DNA of 64,000 bases, taken from positions 2,666,001 through 2,730,000 of the forward strand of contig NZ_CP022685.1 of the NCBI RefSeq assembly GCF_002556545.1. The letters run 5' to 3'. Origin of the DNA: Streptomyces formicae. GTDB lineage: Bacteria > Actinomycetota > Actinomycetes > Streptomycetales > Streptomycetaceae. The position numbers and the translations under genes are program-made. Below, one piece after another: positions 6,878-15,496 of the stretch (the stretch's first letter is position 1; each line of letters begins with the position of its first letter). The notes below the pieces were generated by a model. It was not told the DNA's origin. It searched no databases and saw only the letters and a program-made list of their open reading frames with translations.

Positions 6878-7873
6878 GTGCCGACGGTGACGAAGGACCG
6901 GGCGGAAACCGAGGCGGTGAAGCCGCCAAAGCGAAGTAATAGTGGTTCAAATGGTAGGAAACTCGGGCGTGGTGAGCTGTGGAAGCGGTTTCAGCGCACC
7001 CGCTTCCTGGTGCTGCTCATGGTGCCGGGGATCGCGTACTTCCTGGTCTTCCACTACGGCGCGTTCATCGCCAACGCCGTGGCCTTCAAGGAGTACGTGC
7101 CCTTCGACGGCCTGTGGGCCAGCCCCTGGGTGGGCACGGAGAACTTCTCGCGGATGTTCGGCGATCCGGACTTCTGGCACGCGACGTGGAACACCCTCTT
7201 CATCGCCGTACTGCAACTGGCCTTCTTCTTCCCGGCCCCGCTGGCGCTCGCCCTGCTGCTGCACAGCCTGACCTCGGACCTGCTGCGCCGCTTCACGCAG
7301 TCCGTGATCTATCTGCCGCACTTCCTCTCGTGGGTCGTCGTGGTCGCGCTCTTCCAGCAAGTGCTCAGCGACACGGGCCTGTTGAACACCTTCCTCAGCG
7401 ACTCCGGGCTGCACACCGTCGACATCATCGGCAACCCGGAGGCGTACAAGCCGCTCGTGGTCATCGAGGTGATCTGGAAGGACGCCGGATGGGGGACGAT
7501 CATCTTCCTCGCCGCGCTCATGCAGGTCGACGAGCAGCAGTACGAGGCCGCGGCCATCGACGGGGCGGGCCCCTGGCGCCGCTTCTGGCACGTCACGCTG
7601 CCCAGCATCCGGCCCATCATCATCCTGCTGCTGATCATGCGGCTCGGCGACATCCTCTCGGTCGGCTTCGAACAGATGCTGTTGCAGCGGCAGTCGGTGG
7701 GCCCCGAGGTCGGCGAGGTGCTCGACACCTTCGTCTTCTGGCAGGGCATCGTCGGCGGCGACACCGGATACGCGGCGGCGGCAGGACTGTTCAAGGGCGT
7801 CGTCGGCGCGGTGCTCGTCTTCACCGCCAACCGGGTCGCCCACCGGCTCGGCGAGCAGGGGGTCTACAAGTGA
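6878..7873 (+). CDS. ABC transporter permease, LplB type (carbohydrate uptake)
   Basis: A 331-residue inner-membrane permease with about six helices. It carries the ATPase-contact loop EAAAIDGAGPWRRFWHVTLP near residue 225 (EAA...G). The hydrophilic N-terminus followed by LVLLMVPGIAYFLVFHYG matches the LplB/UgpA-like group that handles oligosaccharides. I chose the GTG at 6878 because GGAGG lies 7 nt before it and the promoter lies downstream of longer starts. It overlaps the second permease by 4 bp. No ATP-binding subunit is encoded here. Streptomyces sugar importers commonly share one ATPase (MsiK), which would explain that. Confidence 0.88.
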   Translation: MPTVTKDRAETEAVKPPKRSNSGSNGRKLGRGELWKRFQRTRFLVLLMVPGIAYFLVFHYGAFIANAVAFKEYVPFDGLWASPWVGTENFSRMFGDPDFWHATWNTLFIAVLQLAFFFPAPLALALLLHSLTSDLLRRFTQSVIYLPHFLSWVVVVALFQQVLSDTGLLNTFLSDSGLHTVDIIGNPEAYKPLVVIEVIWKDAGWGTIIFLAALMQVDEQQYEAAAIDGAGPWRRFWHVTLPSIRPIIILLLIMRLGDILSVGFEQMLLQRQSVGPEVGEVLDTFVFWQGIVGGDTGYAAAAGLFKGVVGAVLVFTANRVAHRLGEQGVYK

Positions 7874-8766
7874 GTACCGGCCACGTCACCAGGCCCGCCT
7901 GGATGGAGAAGCCCCGGTTCGCGACCAAGGCCGCGAAGGGCGTCGCCGTCCTCGTCGTACTCGGTCTCGTGCTGATCCCGTTCCTGGTGATCATCTCGAC
8001 GTCGCTCGCCTCCAACCGGGAGGTCGTGGACAACGGCGGCTGGGTGCTCTGGCCGAGCGATCCGACGCTGCGCGCCTACCGGAACATCCTGGAGGGCGGC
8101 ATCGTCACCAAGGCGCTCGGAGTGAGCGTCGGCCTGACGGTCGTGGGCACGCTCTTCTCGCTCGCGTGCACCACGTTCCTCGCGTACGCCCTGGCCCGTC
8201 CCGGCGTCTTCGGCGGCAAGCCCGTGCTGCTGCTCATCCTCTTCACCTTCCTCTTCCCGCCCGGCATGATCCCCGCGTTCCTCCTGGTCAAGGGCATGGG
8301 GATGCTGGATACGTATGCCGCTCTCGTCGCACCCGTCCTGATTAACGTCTTCAATCTGATCGTGCTGCGCGGCTTCTTCCAGGGCATACCCGAGGAGCTG
8401 TACGAGGCGGCGCGGCTCGACGGCGCCGGGGACTGGCAGATCCTGTGGCGGATCGTGCTCCCGCTGTCCAAGGCGGCCCTCGCGGTGGTCTCCCTCTTCT
8501 ACGCCGTGAGCTACTGGAACGCCTGGTTCCATGCCTCGATCTACATGGAGTCGGACCACTGGCCCCTCTCCCAGGTGCTGCGCACCTACGTCATCGGCGG
8601 CTCGCAGATCGCCGACACCGGGCTGAGCGAGGCGGGCATGGTCTCCGCCCCGCAGACGACGCAGATGGCCGTCCTGGTGATCGCCACCGTGCCGATCCTG
8701 CTCGTCTACCCCTTCCTCCAGAAGTACTTCACCAAGGGCGTGCTCACCGGCGCCATCAAGAGCTGA
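7870..8766 (+). CDS. ABC transporter permease, LplC type (carbohydrate uptake)
   Basis: A 298-residue second permease with about six helices. The coupling loop is EAARLDGAGDWQILWRIVLP around residue 190. The GTG start at 7870 forms a GTGA overlap with the first permease stop. Protein features (helix one LVVLGLVLIPFLVIISTS, the region after the third helix FPPGMIPAFLL) fit the LplC/MalG branch. It is expected to pair with the product of 6878-7873 in the membrane and with the lipoprotein encoded at 8824-10476. Confidence 0.88.
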   Translation: MSTGHVTRPAWMEKPRFATKAAKGVAVLVVLGLVLIPFLVIISTSLASNREVVDNGGWVLWPSDPTLRAYRNILEGGIVTKALGVSVGLTVVGTLFSLACTTFLAYALARPGVFGGKPVLLLILFTFLFPPGMIPAFLLVKGMGMLDTYAALVAPVLINVFNLIVLRGFFQGIPEELYEAARLDGAGDWQILWRIVLPLSKAALAVVSLFYAVSYWNAWFHASIYMESDHWPLSQVLRTYVIGGSQIADTGLSEAGMVSAPQTTQMAVLVIATVPILLVYPFLQKYFTKGVLTGAIKS

Positions 8767-8777
8767 GTTTTCCCCCC

Positions 8778-8813
8778 ACTCGTCGTCCAGAAGGCAACTC
8801 GTCGTCCAGAAGG
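8778..8813 (+). repeat. Duplicated 17-bp sequence carrying the binding-protein gene's SD
   Basis: ACTCGTCGTCCAGAAGG occurs at 8778-8794 and again at 8797-8813, with a 19-bp period, filling most of the 57-bp gap before the solute-binding protein. Each copy contains AGAAGG, and the second acts as the Shine-Dalgarno for the GTG at 8824. Confidence 0.7.
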
Positions 8814-8823
8814 GCTCATTCAC

Positions 8824-10476
8824 GTGTCCGGTTCCTCGATGTCGCGGCGCACCCTGCTCCGCTCCATAGCCGTCGGCGGCGCCGCGCTGGCCGCCCCGTC
8901 CGTCCTCACCGCCTGTTCCACCGACTCCAGCGGCGGCGGCAACGTCTCCAACGCGGGCAAGAAGGTGGTGCCCTGGCCGAAGTACACCCCCGCCAAGGGC
9001 CCCACCCCCGATCTGGCGCCGACCGCCGAGGGCGTCCAGCCCGGGTACACGAAGTACCCGGAGGAGCTCGTGCGGGCCATGGCCGAGAAGCCCGGCGACG
9101 GCAAGCAGAAGATCAAGGTCATGACCATCACCTACGGCACGCCGCCGAAGCCGGCCGGTCAGAACAAGTACTGGCAGGCCGTCAACGAAGCCCTGGGCGT
9201 CGAGGTCGAGTTCACCGTCGTACCGGACGCGGACTTCCGCGCCAAGATGTCCACGCTGATGTCGGGCGACGACCTGCCCGACATGATCAACTTCGGTGGC
9301 GGATACGTGCTGCCGCGCGAGTCGCAGTTCGTGAAGTCGCGCTGCGCGGACCTGAGCGACCACCTGTCGGGCGACGCGATCGACGACTACCCCAACCTCG
9401 CCAACATCCCCACGTACGCCTGGGAGGGCATGGGCCACATCGCCGGACGCATCTACGGGCTGCCGATCGAGCGGGCCAAGGTGCAGGGCGCGATGTTCAT
9501 CAACCGCGAGGCGTTCGACAAGGCCGGGTACGAGCCCGGCATGTCCGCTCCCGACTTCCAGGCCATGGCCCAAGAGGGCTCGCGGGGACGGAAGTTCACC
9601 CTCGGCGCGTCCACGGTCGGCTTCTTCGGGTACCTCTACCACGCGATGTGGCACGGCGCGCCCAACCAGTGGCAGATCAAGGGCGGCAAGGTCACCGACA
9701 TGTACGGGACCGACGAGTTCAGGGCCGCGCTCGAATTCATGGCGAAGATGCGCAAGGACGGCTCGTACAACCCGGACGCCACCTCGATCTCGCAGGTGGA
9801 CCTGAAGACCCAGTTCTACAACGGCACCGTCCGCTCGATGACCGACGGCTGGGGCGCCGTCATCTCCAACGCCCAGGGCATCAAGGACGAGTTCACCCTG
9901 GACGTCGCCGAGCCCTACGCGGTCGACGGCGTCACGCCCGTCTACCAGCAGAACCGCGGCTGCTTCGGCTACACCGTCATCAAGAAGGCGTCCAAGGACC
10001 GCGTCAAGCTGATGCTGCGCGTCCTCAACTGGCTGGCCTCGCCGTTCGGTTCGAAGGAGTACGAGCTGATGCACTACGGCGTGGAGGGCACCCACTTCAC
10101 ATACAACAAGGACGGCGACCCGGTCGCCACGTCCCTCGGCCTGGTCGACTCCAAGACCAACCTCCCCTTCCCCTACCTCATGGACGCGCCGCAGCCCCTG
10201 TACTTCCCCGGCTACCCCGACCTGACCAAGCGGCTGCACGCCTGGGAGAAGAAGGTCGTGCCGCTCCTGGTGCCCGACGACCACTGGGGCCTGATGTCGG
10301 ACACGTACAACCGGCAGGGCGCCTCGATGCAGCAGATCATCGAGGACGGCGTCACGGCGATCGTCTCCGGGCGCAAGAAGCTCTCGGACTGGGACGCCGT
10401 CCACCAGAAGTGGCGGTCACAGGGCGGCAAGCGCGCCGCCGAGGAGTTCCTCAAGGAGTACGAGGCCGCGCACTGA
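8824..10476 (+). CDS. Extracellular solute-binding lipoprotein of the sugar ABC transporter
   Basis: A 550-residue binding protein. The N-terminus has a twin-arginine-like SRRTLLRS, a hydrophobic stretch and the lipobox VLTAC with Cys31, so it should be exported and lipid-anchored. The length is well above the usual 420-450 of MalE-like proteins and fits the large LplA/LipO-type proteins that partner LplB/LplC permeases. The region from about 100 (KIKVMTITYG) to the end carries the two-lobe fold, with FRAKMSTLMSGDDLPDM typical of cluster 1 binding proteins. The substrate is unknown, probably an oligosaccharide. It uses a GTG start. Confidence 0.87.
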   Translation: MSGSSMSRRTLLRSIAVGGAALAAPSVLTACSTDSSGGGNVSNAGKKVVPWPKYTPAKGPTPDLAPTAEGVQPGYTKYPEELVRAMAEKPGDGKQKIKVMTITYGTPPKPAGQNKYWQAVNEALGVEVEFTVVPDADFRAKMSTLMSGDDLPDMINFGGGYVLPRESQFVKSRCADLSDHLSGDAIDDYPNLANIPTYAWEGMGHIAGRIYGLPIERAKVQGAMFINREAFDKAGYEPGMSAPDFQAMAQEGSRGRKFTLGASTVGFFGYLYHAMWHGAPNQWQIKGGKVTDMYGTDEFRAALEFMAKMRKDGSYNPDATSISQVDLKTQFYNGTVRSMTDGWGAVISNAQGIKDEFTLDVAEPYAVDGVTPVYQQNRGCFGYTVIKKASKDRVKLMLRVLNWLASPFGSKEYELMHYGVEGTHFTYNKDGDPVATSLGLVDSKTNLPFPYLMDAPQPLYFPGYPDLTKRLHAWEKKVVPLLVPDDHWGLMSDTYNRQGASMQQIIEDGVTAIVSGRKKLSDWDAVHQKWRSQGGKRAAEEFLKEYEAAH

Positions 10477-10570
10477 CGCGGTGGCACGGCACGGGATGAT
10501 GGGTCCGGGGCGGGCCGCCGTGGGGGCAACTCCGCCCCGGATCAAGCTGGTTGCCGGATGAGGGAGAGAC

Positions 10571-11626
10571 ATGGGCGAGCGGGTCACCATCCGCGAAGTG
10601 GCCGCGCGGGCGGGCGTCTCGGTAGCGACCGTCTCGCGGGTGCTCGCGGGCAACTACCCGACGTCGACGGCGTCGCGCGCCAAGGTGCTGCGGGCGGTCA
10701 AGGACCTGGACTACGTCGCCAACGCGCACGCGCGCGCGTTGGCGGGCGCGGGCCGCAAGACGATCGCCGTGCTCATGTTCGACGTGGTGGGCGCGTTCTA
10801 CGCGGGGGTCGCGCAGGGCGTGGAGATGGAGGCCGCCCAGCGGGGCCGCCTCACCCTCGTCTCCTCCACGGGCAGCGATCCCGCCCGTGAGCTCGCCCTG
10901 GTCCAGATGATGCGCGAGCAGGCCGCCGAGGCGGTGGTCCTGGTGGGCGGCGTCATCCAGGACGACGAGTACCGCCAGCGGATGGCGCGCTACGCGGAGG
11001 TCCTCGCGGCGGCGGGTTCGCGGCTCGTCCTGTGCGGGCGCCCCGCGCCCGCGCCCGACGTGCCCGCGCTCGTCGTGGAGTACGACAACGAGGCGGGCGC
11101 GCACGCCGTGACCAGCCACCTCCTGGGCGCGGGCCACCGGCGGATCGCGCTGCTCGGCTTCCAGCCGGGGAACACCACCGGTGAGGACCGGGTCGTCGGC
11201 TACCTCCGCGCGCTCGCGGACCACGGCGTGCCGCGCTCCGAAGCGATCCTGCACGGGGTCGGCTTCGGGCAGAACAACGGCTACCGGGCGATGCGGGACC
11301 TGCTCGAAAAGGCGGAAGGCAAGCCGGAGTTCACCGCCGTCTTCGCGGGCGACGACCGGGCCGCGGCGGCGGCGATCATCGCGTTGCGCGAGTACGGGCT
11401 CCGGGTGCCCGACGACATGTCGGTGGTCGGCTACAACGACGACCCCGTCGCGGGCGACATCACGCCGGGGCTGACCACGGTGCACATCCCCGCCGAGGAG
11501 ATGGGCCGCGTAGCCGTACGCCAGGCCCTCTCGGGCTCGCCGCGTGCGGGCCAGGAGCGCCACGTCCTGGGGACGCACATCGTCATCCGCGACAGCGTCC
11601 GACCCCTCCAGGGGCCTGCGGGCTGA
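10571..11626 (+). CDS. LacI-family transcriptional regulator
   Basis: A 351-residue repressor. The N-terminal helix-turn-helix and hinge read TIREVAARAGVSVATVSRVL (residues 6-25), followed by a periplasmic-binding-protein-like sensor domain from about residue 60. The effector domain shows AVFAGDDRAAAAAIIALREYG and VGYNDDPVAGDITPGLTTV. It is the last gene of the sugar uptake locus, 94 bp after the binding protein, with GAGGGAGAG as ribosome binding site. It probably controls the operon and the divergent dehydrogenase through the TAACCG-type sites at 6736 and 6827, with the imported sugar as inducer. Confidence 0.88.
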   Translation: MGERVTIREVAARAGVSVATVSRVLAGNYPTSTASRAKVLRAVKDLDYVANAHARALAGAGRKTIAVLMFDVVGAFYAGVAQGVEMEAAQRGRLTLVSSTGSDPARELALVQMMREQAAEAVVLVGGVIQDDEYRQRMARYAEVLAAAGSRLVLCGRPAPAPDVPALVVEYDNEAGAHAVTSHLLGAGHRRIALLGFQPGNTTGEDRVVGYLRALADHGVPRSEAILHGVGFGQNNGYRAMRDLLEKAEGKPEFTAVFAGDDRAAAAAIIALREYGLRVPDDMSVVGYNDDPVAGDITPGLTTVHIPAEEMGRVAVRQALSGSPRAGQERHVLGTHIVIRDSVRPLQGPAG

Positions 11627-11637
11627 CGTGCTCCGTC

Positions 11638-11755
11638 AGGGGCGCGGGGAACCGCGCGAGCAACCACGAAGAAGCCGCGGTCGCGACTGCTCGGTCACCC
11701 GGCAGACGCGACCGCGGCTCTTCTTCGGCTGAGCGCGCAGTCCCCCGCGCCCCCT
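11638..11755. repeat. Composite nested inverted repeat, copy 2
   Basis: It has the same architecture as 91-208. The outer arm AGGGGCGCGGGGAAC (11638-11652) faces GTCCCCCGCG near 11740. The inner arm CCGCGGTCGCG within 11671-11690 faces GCGACCGCGG within 11702-11726. A few substitutions weaken the stems relative to copy 1. It lies between the LacI gene and the convergent hydrolase gene, whose stop codon touches its right edge, so it probably acts as a two-way terminator. Confidence 0.75.
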
Positions 11756-12554
11756 AACGGGGGCCCGTCGTCAGGATCGCCTCCGCCACGTCCGCGGGGC
11801 GGTCCCGCATGACCAGGTGGCCGGACGGCTCCGCGACGAGGAACGTCGCCTCGAGGACCGTGGCCAGGCGGTGCTGGCGGGCAAGCCAGCGGCGGGATCC
11901 GCCCGAGTGGGCGGCCAGGACCGTCACCGGCAGGTCGGCCGGGAGGGAGAACTCGCGGCGCAGGGCCAAGAGTTCGGTCGCCACGTCGCCGTACGTCGCG
12001 TACTCCATGACCGCGGCCCGCCACACACGGCTGGTTCCGTAGACCCGGGCCTGGGGGTGAGGTGCCAGCAGGCGCCGCAGCAGGGGGCCCGTCGCCCTCG
12101 GCACCCCGGCCGCACACAGCACCGACGCGCACGCGCGCGTGCAGGCCATCCGTGGGGCGCGCGGCAGCCGGACGCGTGGGTGCTCCTCCACGCTGGAGTC
12201 GACCAGGACGAGGGCCGCCGTCCGCCACGGGTACAGGCGGGCGAACGCCTCCGCGTGGAATCCGGCGAGCGAGTGCCCCGCCACCGTGACCCGCCGCCCG
12301 CCGAGCCCCACCGCGTCGAGGACGGCGCCGATCCGCTCGGCCTCGCCGCGCAGGGTGGGCGCCACGCGCGCGTGGCCGCTCAGACCGAGCCCGGGGCGGT
12401 CGAAGCGGACGACGGTGCGGGAGGGCGCGAGCAGCGGCACCACGGGGTCCCAGTCGAACCAGCCGAGCCCGAGCCCGACGCTCAGCACGCAGACGGGACC
12501 GCTGCCGGTCACCTCGACGTGGTGCGGCACTCCCCCGATCCGTACGAACGTCAC
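11754..12554 (-). CDS. Alpha/beta hydrolase
   Basis: A 266-residue alpha/beta-hydrolase-fold protein. The nucleophile elbow is GHSLAGF near residue 93, the early strand and oxyanion region reads VLSVGLGLGWFDWDPV, and the catalytic His lies in SGHLVM near the C-terminus. FDRPGLGLSG is the usual strand-4 loop. The substrate is unknown. The start is GTG at 12554, overlapping the stop of the upstream DUF998 gene as GTGA, which indicates coupled translation. An alternative upstream start would run into the DUF998 gene and shows no homology. Confidence 0.82.
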   Translation of the reverse strand: MTFVRIGGVPHHVEVTGSGPVCVLSVGLGLGWFDWDPVVPLLAPSRTVVRFDRPGLGLSGHARVAPTLRGEAERIGAVLDAVGLGGRRVTVAGHSLAGFHAEAFARLYPWRTAALVLVDSSVEEHPRVRLPRAPRMACTRACASVLCAAGVPRATGPLLRRLLAPHPQARVYGTSRVWRAAVMEYATYGDVATELLALRREFSLPADLPVTVLAAHSGGSRRWLARQHRLATVLEATFLVAEPSGHLVMRDRPADVAEAILTTGPR

Positions 12555-13291
12555 CCCCGCCGCACCGCCGCCCCGGTGGATCCCCTGGCCGCCGCGGTGG
12601 CCGGCAGCGAGCACGCGAGGAGCGCGATCCACACCGCGATGGAGAGGAGCTGGAGCCGCTGGGCCACGCCGAGCCCCCAGGTCCCATGCCCGGCGTCGAA
12701 CGCGGCGACGGATGCCAGGGTCCAGACGGTGGCGGCCAGTTCGACGGCGACGACGGCGGGCCCGGTGCGCGCGAGCAGCGGCAGGGCGTCGGCGCGGCGC
12801 CGGGCGACGACCGTGAGGAGCACCATGCCGACCAGCGCCCCGACGATCGCGATGCTGCTGCTGAACGCGTGCGCGGCGTGCGTCCAGGGGACGTCGCCCG
12901 CACGCTCCCGGGCGACGCAGGCCGCGTCGGCGGCCGGCGCGCAGCTCAGCGGCAGTCGTGAGTCGGCGACCGTGGCGGCCCCGAACAGCACGAGACCGGC
13001 CCAGCCCGCCGTGGTCAGGCCCCTGTGCGGCAGCCGGATCAGCGCGGCCGCCGCGCCCAGGAGGACGAAGAGCCCGCCGAGCAGGTCGGCCGTGCGGAAG
13101 AACGTCCCGTACGGCTGGTCCTCGGCCGCGAGCTCACTGACGTACGAACTCAGCGGCGAGAGGCCGGTGGGCAGGAAGACCTCAAGGAGCCACGTGCTGT
13201 ACGCCAGGGCACCGAGGAGCAGGAGGAGCGCGACGGACCGGACGGCGGGGCGTGCGCGAGGGGTGTCGCGCGGCTGTTTCCGTGGGGACAT
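12551..13291 (-). CDS. DUF998 integral membrane protein
   Basis: A 246-residue membrane protein with about six predicted helices. Features typical of DUF998 are the first loop SPLSSYVSELAAEDQPYGTF and the second helix with LLGGLFVLLGAAAAL. The loop Cys pair (SCAPAADAAC) may form an extracytoplasmic disulfide. No function is established. I prefer the ATG at 13291, which follows GCAGAGG; an ATG at 13327 is possible but lacks a ribosome binding site. It is coupled to the downstream hydrolase gene by a 4-bp overlap. Confidence 0.75.
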   Translation of the reverse strand: MSPRKQPRDTPRARPAVRSVALLLLLGALAYSTWLLEVFLPTGLSPLSSYVSELAAEDQPYGTFFRTADLLGGLFVLLGAAAALIRLPHRGLTTAGWAGLVLFGAATVADSRLPLSCAPAADAACVARERAGDVPWTHAAHAFSSSIAIVGALVGMVLLTVVARRRADALPLLARTGPAVVAVELAATVWTLASVAAFDAGHGTWGLGVAQRLQLLSIAVWIALLACSLPATAAARGSTGAAVRRG

Positions 13292-13340
13292 GGCCTCTGC
13301 CGTGACAGTCGTCGTGGGTGATGACATCGGTCGACAAATG

Positions 13341-14807
13341 CTATTTGGTTCCATCGAGTGCCCTGTGGTCGGGGTGGATCCAGCCGGGTTTGCGGAACGT
13401 GAGGAAGGCGGCGGGCGCCAGGACGCCGAGCGCGAGCAGACCGCCGCCGACGATCAGCAGATAGCGCCAGAGCGGCCCCTTGCCGAACTGGTCGGGCGGC
13501 ACGAAGCCGATGGCGAGGGCGAGGAGCGAGGCGACGAATCCGACGCCCGCGACGAGCGTCACGGCCGGCACCACGAAGCCGCGCGCCACGTGCGGCTGGG
13601 ACGTCCGCAGCCGTACGACGGACACGAACATCAGCAGGTAGGCGATCAGATAGATCTGCACGGTGATGACCGAGAACATCCAGTAGGCGCTGGAGACGTC
13701 ATCGCTGAAGGCGTAGAGGACGCCGATCAGGGTGGTGACCACGCCCTGGGCGACCATGATGTTCCGCGGCACGCCCGCCTTGTTGAACTTCTGCAGGAAG
13801 GGCGGCAGATAGCCCTCCTGCCGTGCGAGCGTCACCAGCCCCTTGGAAGGACCGGCGAGCCAGGTGAGCATGCCGCCGAGCGCGGCCATGACGAGCATGA
13901 TGCCGACGATCTTCGTCATCCAGCCGACGTGGAAGTGGTCGAAGAACGCCTGGAACGCCTGCATGAGCCCCGCGGTGAGGCTGAGCTGCTCCGACGGCAT
14001 GACCCAGCTGATGGCCAGGGCCGGAAGGATGAAGATCAGCAGGACGAGGCCGGTGGCGAGGAAGATCGAGCGCGGGTACTCGGTGCGGGGGCGGCGCAGC
14101 GACGACACGTGGACGCCGTTCATCTCCATGCCCGCGTAGGAGAGGAAGTTGTTGACGATGAGGACCAGGCTGGCGAGCCCGGTCCACGGCGGCAGCCAGT
14201 GGTCGGGGGACATGGGGGCGGCGGACGCGTTGCCCTGCCCCAGGAAGACGAGGCCGAGCACGACGAGGACGACGCCGGGGATGAGCGTGCCGATGACGAG
14301 CCCGAGCGAGGAGAGCCCCGCGACGGTCCTGGTGCCGCGCGAGGTGATCCACACACCCGTCCAGTAGATGACGACGATGACGATCGCTACGTAGAGGCCG
14401 TTTTCGGCGAGGCTCGGGTGGATGACGTACGCGAACGTCGAGGCGACGTAGGCGAGCAGGCTCGGGTAGTACGCGATGGTCATGGCGAACTGGCACCACA
14501 CGGCGACGAACCCCAGCGGCTTGCCGAGCGCCTCGCTCACCCACCGGTAGATGCCGCCGGACCACCCGGAGGCCAGTTCGGCGCCGACCAGGGCGGTGGG
14601 GAGCAGGAAGACGACGGCGGGCAGCAGGTAGAGGAAGACCGCGGCGAGCCCGTAGATGGCCATCGACGGGGAGGGGCGCAGGCTGGCCACGGACGCGGTG
14701 GTCATGAGGGCGAGCGTCACCCAGGAGATGACCTGCCTCGGCATGGCGGGGTCGGGCTCCGGCAGGGTGCCTTCTCCGGTCTGTGCCGGTTCGTCCGTAC
14801 GCGTCAT
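13341..14807 (-). CDS. APC-superfamily amino-acid permease
   Basis: A 488-residue transporter with about 12-13 helices. The N-terminal helix pair (ISWVTLALMTTASVASLRP) and the loop ELASGWSGGIYRWVSEALG are typical of APC permeases close to the glutamate/GABA antiporter group. The conserved glutamine/gly loop WLAGPSKGL lies mid-protein. The substrate is probably an amino acid or amine, but it cannot be fixed from sequence. ATG at 14807; the upstream in-frame extension would overlap the divergent DUF6153 promoter and is unlikely. Confidence 0.83.
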   Translation of the reverse strand: MTRTDEPAQTGEGTLPEPDPAMPRQVISWVTLALMTTASVASLRPSPSMAIYGLAAVFLYLLPAVVFLLPTALVGAELASGWSGGIYRWVSEALGKPLGFVAVWCQFAMTIAYYPSLLAYVASTFAYVIHPSLAENGLYVAIVIVVIYWTGVWITSRGTRTVAGLSSLGLVIGTLIPGVVLVVLGLVFLGQGNASAAPMSPDHWLPPWTGLASLVLIVNNFLSYAGMEMNGVHVSSLRRPRTEYPRSIFLATGLVLLIFILPALAISWVMPSEQLSLTAGLMQAFQAFFDHFHVGWMTKIVGIMLVMAALGGMLTWLAGPSKGLVTLARQEGYLPPFLQKFNKAGVPRNIMVAQGVVTTLIGVLYAFSDDVSSAYWMFSVITVQIYLIAYLLMFVSVVRLRTSQPHVARGFVVPAVTLVAGVGFVASLLALAIGFVPPDQFGKGPLWRYLLIVGGGLLALGVLAPAAFLTFRKPGWIHPDHRALDGTK

Positions 14808-14877
14808 GCGCTCATGATCGTCCGAGTACCGGGGGCCCGCATGTCGCGCAATACCCAGCGGGGGTAGGGTTCGCCGC

Positions 14878-15360
14878 ATGGCGAGGACCAGGAGCCGCAC
14901 GGGGTACGGGCAGTTGATGCTGCTTGCCGCCCTGCTCCTCGGGATCGTCACGATGCATACGTTGGGGCATCCCTCGGGCGGTCACGACGGTGGCGCGAGC
15001 ACGCCCGCCGCCGTGTCGTCGCCGATGGGGCACGACATGGCGGGGCCCGCGCCCGCGGCGCACGAGCCCGCGCCCGCGGCGCACGAGAGGGACGGCGACG
15101 GCCCTCGGCACGGCGAGCGAGCCGTGCGTATGGCCGCGCCCGCCCCGGAGCCGCACGACGGCATGAGCATGGATCCGCTGTCCGTGTGCCTGGCGGTGCT
15201 CGGCGCCTTCACGCTCGTCCTGCTGGTGCGGGCCGGGCTGCTGCGGCCCGGCGGGACCCTCGCCCAGCTGCCCGCGTCCGGGCGGCTACCCCACACCCTG
15301 CGGCCCGATCCGCCGCCTCCCCGGATACGTCTGGCCCGTCTGTCCGTGCTGCGCATTTAG
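14878..15360 (+). CDS. DUF6153 family His/Met-rich membrane protein
   Basis: A 160-residue protein with an N-terminal helix (LMLLAALLLGIVTMHTL), a long His-rich extracytoplasmic loop (GHPSGGHDGG, MGHDMAG, AAHEPAP twice) and a second helix at about 102-120, ending in a basic tail. The His and Met spacing looks like a soft-metal binding loop. It directly precedes the multicopper oxidase gene, so a role in copper handling is a reasonable inference. The exact PAAHEPAPAAHE duplication is visible in the loop. Confidence 0.7.
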   Translation: MARTRSRTGYGQLMLLAALLLGIVTMHTLGHPSGGHDGGASTPAAVSSPMGHDMAGPAPAAHEPAPAAHERDGDGPRHGERAVRMAAPAPEPHDGMSMDPLSVCLAVLGAFTLVLLVRAGLLRPGGTLAQLPASGRLPHTLRPDPPPPRIRLARLSVLRI

Positions 15361-15496
15361 GCCGCCCCACCAGCTGCTTCGCGCTGCCCGGGAAACCCGT
15401 GCGGTTCCGATGGGAACCCACAGGGGTCGAGCGGTGTACCAGAAGCAGCGGATGCGCCCATTCGCACGCACCATCACGACGAGGTGTCACCCAGTC

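Noticed and set aside
7864..10404. An 846-codon minus-strand frame
   Set aside because: It is the antisense shadow of the second permease and the binding protein.
11817..14867. A 1016-codon plus-strand frame
   Set aside because: It is antisense to three genes with clear domains (hydrolase, DUF998, APC permease).
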